DNA of 59,396 nucleotides from contig CANMHB010000018.1 in NCBI GenBank assembly GCA_947497485.1, positions 1 through 59,396 of the forward strand. The letters run 5' to 3'. The stretch comes from Flavobacteriales bacterium (GTDB lineage Bacteria; Bacteroidota; Bacteroidia; Flavobacteriales_D; Crocinitomicaceae). Each line of letters starts with the position of its first letter. The stretch's first letter is position 1. The notes under the pieces are model-generated. The model made no database searches and was not told where the DNA came from. It was given only the letters and a program-made list of their open reading frames with translations. Both the position numbers and the translations under genes were made by a program. Of the stretch, positions 55,626-59,396 are shown in pieces.

Positions 55626-56387
55626 TTGTATAAGTGGATTTTAGGTCTTGGTGGTTTATTTCTAACGCGTAAAATAGCAGTTGGAATACTCGGTTATATT
55701 ATTGGGTCGTTAATTGATGCGTATGGTCGCTCTGCGGGTAAGGAAGGTAATTCCTCCGGTAGGCAAACCATTGATCCGTTCGAATTCTATCGTCAACAAT
55801 CATCACGCTACGACATTCAAACGATGTTAATGGCGCTATCTGCAGCAGTAATGAAGGCGGATGGTAAGATTTTAAAAGTTGAATTGGATTATGTGAAATC
55901 TTTCTTTCAAGCGCAATTCGGAGATCGTTTTACCAAAGAGCACCTGCAAATTCTCAAACATTTTTTGGATTCAGGACAAATACCCTTGAATGAAATTTGC
56001 AATGATATTCGAAGCAGGATGCCAATCGAGGTTCGAATTCAATTGATTCATTATTTATTTGGAATCGCAAAAGCGGATGGTGATGTTTCAACACCTGAAC
56101 TAAATTCAATTCATCGCATCGCAAATTCGCTAGGAATATCAGCCGTTGACTTTGAAAGCGTTAAAAATATGTTCTACCGAAACGTAGATTCAGATTACAA
56201 AATACTTGGGATTGATTCGAATGCGAGTGATGACGAAGTCAAAAAAGCGTATCGTAAAATGGCCATTGCTTATCACCCCGATAAAGTTGCCCAGATGGGT
56301 GATGAATATCAAAAAGGCGCCAAGGAAAAATTTCAAAAGATCCAAGACGCCTACGAAGCAATTAAAAAAAGAAGAGGAATTAAATAA
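55626..56387 (+). CDS. TerB- and DnaJ-domain co-chaperone (DjlA-like)
   Basis: No ATG is available at the N-terminus; the TTG at 55626 (MYKWILGLGGLFLTRKIAVG) is the likely start. The 253 residues show a hydrophobic head, a TerB-like helical domain (~60-170, ALSAAVMKADGKILKVELDY) and a C-terminal J domain with DYKILGIDSNASDDEVKKAY and the HPD triad in IAYHPDKV (~216). J domains recruit DnaK; the layout is DjlA-like. It lies after htpG and its terminator. The tail converges on a beta-barrel gene with a gap of six bases. Confidence 0.88.
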   Translation: MYKWILGLGGLFLTRKIAVGILGYIIGSLIDAYGRSAGKEGNSSGRQTIDPFEFYRQQSSRYDIQTMLMALSAAVMKADGKILKVELDYVKSFFQAQFGDRFTKEHLQILKHFLDSGQIPLNEICNDIRSRMPIEVRIQLIHYLFGIAKADGDVSTPELNSIHRIANSLGISAVDFESVKNMFYRNVDSDYKILGIDSNASDDEVKKAYRKMAIAYHPDKVAQMGDEYQKGAKEKFQKIQDAYEAIKKRRGIK

Positions 56388-56393
56388 CTTCTT

Positions 56394-57089
56394 TTATTTC
56401 AATTCAAAACCATAAGTTAATCCGAGCATGATTGCACCAGAGGCTGCATTTGTCTTCTCGTAAGTTGAATATAAAAATGAATTATCCAGATTATTTCCAA
56501 GAGCATCTACTCCTTCAGCATCCCCAAAACCATAATTCAATCGGAGGCCAAATAACAAACCAAGCGGGATTTTCTTCGAAAGTTTAACATTGGCTCCAAA
56601 GCCAAGAACTGCTGACATATAATTTTTAGAATAATTTACGGTTTCATCGCTACTACCATCAAAAATATCTGAGTCGGTATAATCAATGGTATAAGTGGCA
56701 TTAGAAACCCCGTTTGCTTGAACACCTAATTCCAAGTAAACTCCTCCCTCGCTTTTCAACTTTAAAAGAACCGGAATTTGATATCCTTTCAATGTTGAAT
56801 GAGCAGAATATTTACCTAAAACACCTAAATCTCCTGCATAACCTCCAGTATGTTTTGATGCTAAGCCTTCAATCCCAATTCCTATGTTTTTGTAATATAG
56901 GTTTATTCCGACACCATAACTTGAACCCCAAGCCATTGCGTAATCCTGTTCAGCTCCTTGGTCCGAAATATTCTTGTTAAATAACCAAGTGGATGCCATT
57001 CCACCTTTTCCTTGTGCTTCAAACGTAACCTGTGAATTAACTCCCAAGGATAGAGCTATTCCTGAAATAAGTAAAAAAATTCTTTTCAT
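56394..57089 (-). CDS. Outer-membrane beta-barrel protein
   Basis: This 231-residue protein has a signal peptide (MKRIFLLISGIALSLGVNSQ) and alternating aromatic-hydrophobic strands typical of an eight-stranded or larger barrel (WGSSYGVGINLYYKNIGIGI, PVLLKLKSEGGVYLELGVQA, GLLFGLRLNYGFGDAEG). It ends MLGLTYGFELK, a terminal strand pattern that suits BAM recognition. It fits the general PorT/OMP beta-barrel families of Bacteroidota. The substrate or partner is unknown. Confidence 0.8.
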   Translation of the reverse strand: MKRIFLLISGIALSLGVNSQVTFEAQGKGGMASTWLFNKNISDQGAEQDYAMAWGSSYGVGINLYYKNIGIGIEGLASKHTGGYAGDLGVLGKYSAHSTLKGYQIPVLLKLKSEGGVYLELGVQANGVSNATYTIDYTDSDIFDGSSDETVNYSKNYMSAVLGFGANVKLSKKIPLGLLFGLRLNYGFGDAEGVDALGNNLDNSFLYSTYEKTNAASGAIMLGLTYGFELK

Positions 57090-57192
57090 AGTTTCATAAT
57101 CTTTAGTTAGACAATTTTAAACATTTTATTGATTTGTTGGAGCTGAAAAGAAAATAACTTTTAAATTTAAAATTAACTAGTAGGTAAAAACA

Positions 57193-57405
57193 ATGAAATA
57201 TACAGAAGCATTTGATGAATTGCAAGAAATCGTTTCGGCAATGGAGGAAGGTCAAATAGGAATCGATGATTTAGCTGAAAAAGTAAAACGTGCAACTGAA
57301 TTAATTCGAATTTGTAAGCATAAACTAACAGCTACGGAAGGAGATGTTCAAAAAATATTAAAGGATCTTGAAAATAGCGGGTTAGAGACCGATTCAAATT
57401 CCTAA
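57193..57405 (+). CDS. xseB: Exodeoxyribonuclease VII small subunit
   Basis: XseB is the small subunit of exonuclease VII, which degrades single-stranded DNA with XseA. The 70 residues contain the family pattern FDELQEIVSAMEEGQIGIDD, then KVKRATELIRICKHKLTATE. The usual xseA gene is not adjacent here. The stop codon TAA is itself the first three bases of the purM -7 box (57403-57410). Confidence 0.92.
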   Translation: MKYTEAFDELQEIVSAMEEGQIGIDDLAEKVKRATELIRICKHKLTATEGDVQKILKDLENSGLETDSNS

Positions 57406-57410
57406 TTTTG
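57403..57410 (+). promoter_or_regulatory. -7 box of purM overlapping the xseB stop
   Basis: TAATTTTG matches TAnnTTTG and lies 17 bases before the purM ATG. The first three bases are the xseB stop codon. Confidence 0.5.
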
Positions 57411-57427
57411 CCGTTCAATAAAATTTT

Positions 57428-58597
57428 ATGTCCGATAATCGTTATCAAGCCCGAGGTGTTTCCGCTGGAAAGGAAGACGTTCACAACGCGATTAAAAAAT
57501 TAGACAAAGGATTATTTCCAAAAGCATTTTGTAAAATCGTACCCGATTATTTAGCTGGCGATGAGGATTTCTGTATCGTAATGCATGCTGATGGTGCTGG
57601 CACAAAGTCTTCTCTGGCATATATGTATTGGAAAAAAACAGGTGACTTATCTGTTTGGAAAGGCATTGCGCAAGATGCACTGATTATGAATATAGATGAT
57701 TTGTTGTGTGTTGGTGCAACTGGCCCGATTCTTTTATCTTCTACGATAGGTAGAAATAAAAATTTAATTCCAGGAGAAGTAATTTCTGAAATTATAAATG
57801 GTACCGAAGAATTATTACAAGAATTGAGAAATCATGGAATTGAAATTCATTCCACAGGAGGAGAAACGGCGGATGTAGGTGATTTGGTTCGAACCATTAT
57901 TGTGGATTCAACTGTTGTCTGTCGCATGAAACGATCAGATGTAATTTCTAACCATAACATTCGACCTGGTGATGTAATAGTTGGTCTTGCATCTTTTGGT
58001 AAAGCGACTTACGAGCGTGATTACAATGGTGGGATGGGTAGTAACGGTCTTACAAGCGCTCGACATGACGTTTTCTCAAAAAACTTAGAAGCAGAATTTC
58101 CTGATAGTTTTGATCCGAATGTGCCTTCAGAATTCATTTACAGTGGATCAAAGGGACTTCTTGATAAGGTCGATGGAACTCCACTTGATGCTGGTAAACT
58201 GGTTTTATCCCCAACACGAACATATGCTCCAATTATCAAAAAAATTCTAGATCAACATCGTTCAGAAATTCATGGAATGGTTCACTGTTCAGGCGGAGCT
58301 CAAACAAAGGTGCTTCATTTTGTAGACAATGTTCATGTGATAAAAGATAACTTATTTCCAACTCCTCCCCTTTTCGATTTAATCCAGAAGGAGTCGAATA
58401 CAGATTGGAAAGAAATGTTCAAGGTTTTTAACATGGGTCATCGTATGGAGTTATACGTTAATCCTGAAATTGCAGATTCAATTATTACCATTTCAAAGTC
58501 ATTTGGTGTTGATGCGCGAATAGTTGGTAGGGTAGAAGAATCTAAAGTTAAACGACTATCAATTAATAGTGAAAAAGGAAATTTCGAATACAATTGA
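57428..58597 (+). CDS. purM: Phosphoribosylformylglycinamidine cyclo-ligase (AIR synthase), Bacteroidota type
   Basis: PurM forms aminoimidazole ribotide from FGAM and ATP in purine synthesis. The 389 residues start MSDNRYQARGVSAGKEDVHN, longer than the ~345-residue E. coli enzyme, as in Bacteroidota. AIR-synthase signatures include VMHADGAGTKSSLAYMYW, DALIMNIDDLLCVGA, the Gly-rich STGGETADVGD, and MFKVFNMGHRMELYV. The C-terminal domain is of the AIRS_C type. The gene stands between xseB and the tRNA cluster, outside any purine operon. The fold assignment is firm; the step is assigned by homology. Confidence 0.92.
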   Translation: MSDNRYQARGVSAGKEDVHNAIKKLDKGLFPKAFCKIVPDYLAGDEDFCIVMHADGAGTKSSLAYMYWKKTGDLSVWKGIAQDALIMNIDDLLCVGATGPILLSSTIGRNKNLIPGEVISEIINGTEELLQELRNHGIEIHSTGGETADVGDLVRTIIVDSTVVCRMKRSDVISNHNIRPGDVIVGLASFGKATYERDYNGGMGSNGLTSARHDVFSKNLEAEFPDSFDPNVPSEFIYSGSKGLLDKVDGTPLDAGKLVLSPTRTYAPIIKKILDQHRSEIHGMVHCSGGAQTKVLHFVDNVHVIKDNLFPTPPLFDLIQKESNTDWKEMFKVFNMGHRMELYVNPEIADSIITISKSFGVDARIVGRVEESKVKRLSINSEKGNFEYN

Positions 58598-58637
58598 AAT
58601 TTTTCCGATTTTTATTTATAAAACCAAATAATATTAT

Positions 58638-58645
58638 TACTTTTG
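58638..58645 (+). promoter_or_regulatory. -7 box of the tRNA-Ser transcript
   Basis: TACTTTTG matches TAnnTTTG and lies 22 bases before the tRNA-Ser 5' end. Confidence 0.5.
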
Positions 58646-58667
58646 CCGTCCGTTCTTTGAACACTTA

Positions 58668-58754
<87 letters not shown>

Positions 58755-58786
58755 CAACGAAGTGAAGGTGAAGGGATGAGAAGCCG

Positions 58787-58801
58787 AAGGGTTCGACCCT
58801 T
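58787..58801 (+). repeat. T-arm-like hairpin after tRNA-Ser
   Basis: AAGGG-TTCGA-CCCTT lies 32 bases after tRNA-Ser. It looks like the T arm of a tRNA remnant, but there is no acceptor or anticodon arm near it and no T run for a terminator. Confidence 0.3.
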
Positions 58802-58882
58802 GAAAATGAGTGTAACAAGAATTATTTGGAAAGTTTTAAAACGTTAAAACTTATTTTGAAATAGAATTAAAGATGAATCGTT

Positions 58883-58957
58883 CGGGGCGTAGCGTAGTCC
58901 GGTCATCGCGCCTGGTTTGGGACCAGGAGGTCGCAGGTTCGAATCCTGCCGCCCCGA
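58883..58957 (+). tRNA. tRNA-Pro(TGG)
   Basis: CGGGGCG and CGCCCCG form the acceptor stem; the anticodon loop is TTTGGGA between CCTGG and CCAGG (anticodon TGG); the T arm is GCAGGTTCGAATCCTGC. The 75 bases are intact and CCA is not encoded. Confidence 0.95.
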
Positions 58958-58960
58958 CGA

Positions 58961-58987
58961 GGGGGATGAGCATTCATCCCCCTTTTT
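58961..58987 (+). terminator. Terminator after tRNA-Pro
   Basis: GGGGGATGA and TCATCCCCC form a 9-bp stem with a GCAT loop, followed by TTTTT, four bases after tRNA-Pro. Confidence 0.9.
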
Positions 58988-59001
58988 CATTTTTCGATTT
59001 T

Positions 59002-59069
59002 GGTCTCGTAGCTCAGTCAGCCAAGGCGGAAGCAACTGCCTTCTAAGCAGCAACTGAGTTTTGACATTT
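59002..59069 (+). pseudogene. Broken tRNA-Arg(TCT) copy
   Basis: The sequence has an acceptor-like start (GGTCTCG), TAGCTCAG and GCAACTGCCTTCTAAGCAGC, the same anticodon arm as the intact tRNA-Arg that follows. It then degenerates (caactgagttttgacatttt) with no T arm or 3' acceptor. It is probably a decayed duplicate. Confidence 0.75.
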
Positions 59070-59070
59070 T

Positions 59071-59144
59071 GGTCCGCTAGCTCAGCTGGATAGAGCAACT
59101 GCCTTCTAAGCAGTAGGTCTCAGGTTCGAATCCTGAGCGGATCA
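59071..59144 (+). tRNA. tRNA-Arg(TCT)
   Basis: GGTCCGC and GCGGATC form the acceptor stem (one G-T pair). The anticodon stem is ACTGC/GCAGT with loop CTTCTAA (anticodon TCT), and the T arm TCAGGTTCGAATCCTGA is complete. It is 74 bases and CCA is not encoded. Confidence 0.95.
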
Positions 59145-59146
59145 CT

Positions 59147-59180
59147 AAGAGGTTGTTAATATTGCAACCTCTTTTTTTTT
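59147..59180 (+). terminator. Terminator after tRNA-Arg
   Basis: AAGAGGTTG and CAACCTCTT form a 9-bp stem around a 9-base loop, followed by a T run, two bases after tRNA-Arg. Confidence 0.88.
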
Positions 59181-59181
59181 G

Positions 59182-59232
59182 ATGAAATATTATTCATACG
59201 TACTTCGTTCTCTAAAAAATGGAATTCTTTAG
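59182..59232 (+). pseudogene. GIY-YIG nuclease gene start, cut by an insertion sequence
   Basis: The ATG at 59182 starts MKYYSYVLRSLKNGIL and then a stop. This is the N-terminal GIY-YIG signature (YVLRS, then G-x-LY), which would continue with Tyr-x-Gly. The frame ends where a direct-repeat sequence begins, so the gene appears split by the IS at its right. Confidence 0.6.
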
Positions 59233-59261
59233 GATCAAGTCAAAATGGGATCAAGTCAAAA
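59232..59261. repeat. Direct repeat at the IS end
   Basis: GGATCAAGTCAAAA occurs at 59232-59245 and 59248-59261, 16 bases apart. It lies between the cut nuclease gene and the transposase stop and probably belongs to the IS terminal region. Confidence 0.5.
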
Positions 59262-59270
59262 AGTTGGGGA

Positions 59271-59396
59271 CTAGGCATAAATTTTAGATAATCGAAAAAG
59301 GAAAAAATCAACATTTCTTACACCTCTAAAATGAGATCTAAAAGCTTTGATTTTGGCGTTAAAAGATTCGGCTGATGCATTTGTTGATCGATTATC
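59271..59396 (-). CDS. ISL3-like transposase, C-terminal part
   Basis: The minus strand reads, to a stop at 59271-59273: NASAESFNAKIKAF, then RSHFRGVRNVDFFLFRLSKI, then YA. This C-terminal pattern (Asn-Ala-Ser-Ala-Glu-Ser-Phe-Asn-Ala-Lys-Ile-Lys, with the catalytic Glu) is characteristic of a DDE transposase group in Bacteroidota that I associate with ISL3 or ISAon1-type elements. Only 41 residues are in the window; the start is beyond the right edge. Confidence 0.8.
   Translation of the reverse strand, partial: DNRSTNASAESFNAKIKAFRSHFRGVRNVDFFLFRLSKIYA

Larger units (their letters stand above)
59232..59396. mobile_element. ISL3-like insertion sequence, left part
   Basis: From 59232 the sequence leaves the GIY-YIG frame and enters a terminal region with a 14-base direct repeat, followed by a minus-strand transposase C-terminus. 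The element runs off the right edge, so its other end and any target duplication are not visible. Confidence 0.6.

Overview
The window reads as chromosomal DNA of a member of the Bacteroidota, most likely Flavobacteriales; a Crocinitomicaceae/Fluviicola-like organism is a guess from protein style. The evidence is AT-rich DNA, starts without Shine-Dalgarno sequences, repeated TAnnTTTG promoter boxes, and family types such as GEVED and FISUMP modules, an 86-residue flavobacterial protein, Bacteroidota-type PurM and a HtpG/DnaJ-TerB pair.

Region 1 (1-18.0 kb) is an accessory block, almost all on the minus strand. It encodes secreted surface proteins: a partial Ig/SprB-like protein, a 459-aa protein, a collagen-like protein with a small partner, a ~990-aa CUB/GEVED/lectin protein, a 2914-aa multidomain exoprotein and a 575-aa protein. 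The three large complete ones all stop at the same short sequence, SISPP, which resembles the first strand of an IPT/TIG domain. None shows the usual type IX secretion C-terminal domain. Between the giant gene and the 575-aa gene lie a degenerate short-repeat tract and a decayed relative of the 575-aa protein's C-terminus.

Region 2 (18.1-25.4 kb) holds prfB (with no frameshift site), gcvH, a secreted nuclease, a REP-associated tyrosine transposase between two ~85-bp direct repeats, gyrB, a glutathione peroxidase, an OmpA-like protein and a YCII-like protein. Region 3 (25.4-26.7 kb) is a small turnover spot: a truncated NAD(P)-binding gene, an attC-like imperfect palindrome, a FISUMP gene and a possible coding fragment.

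Region 4 (26.6-51 kb) is mostly core metabolism: ABA4-like protein, valS, DUF1573, Nudix hydrolase divergent from pyrE with overlapping start codons, birA, the rsfS-ftsH-cdsA-psd run, an acyl-CoA ligase, Hsp20, rlmI-MATE-fmt coupled by overlapping stop/start codons, a large AsmA protein, a DUF4143 ATPase, and a membrane protein-SDR pair.

Region 5 (51-59.4 kb) has a MORN-like protein with a Cys-rich tail, an XRE regulator, htpG, a TerB-DnaJ co-chaperone, a beta-barrel protein, xseB, purM, then tRNA-Ser(GCT), tRNA-Pro(TGG), a broken tRNA-Arg copy and an intact tRNA-Arg(TCT). The right edge carries an ISL3-like insertion sequence that appears to have split a GIY-YIG nuclease gene just after its GIL codons.

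All calls come from reading the sequence and recalled family knowledge; no database search was run.
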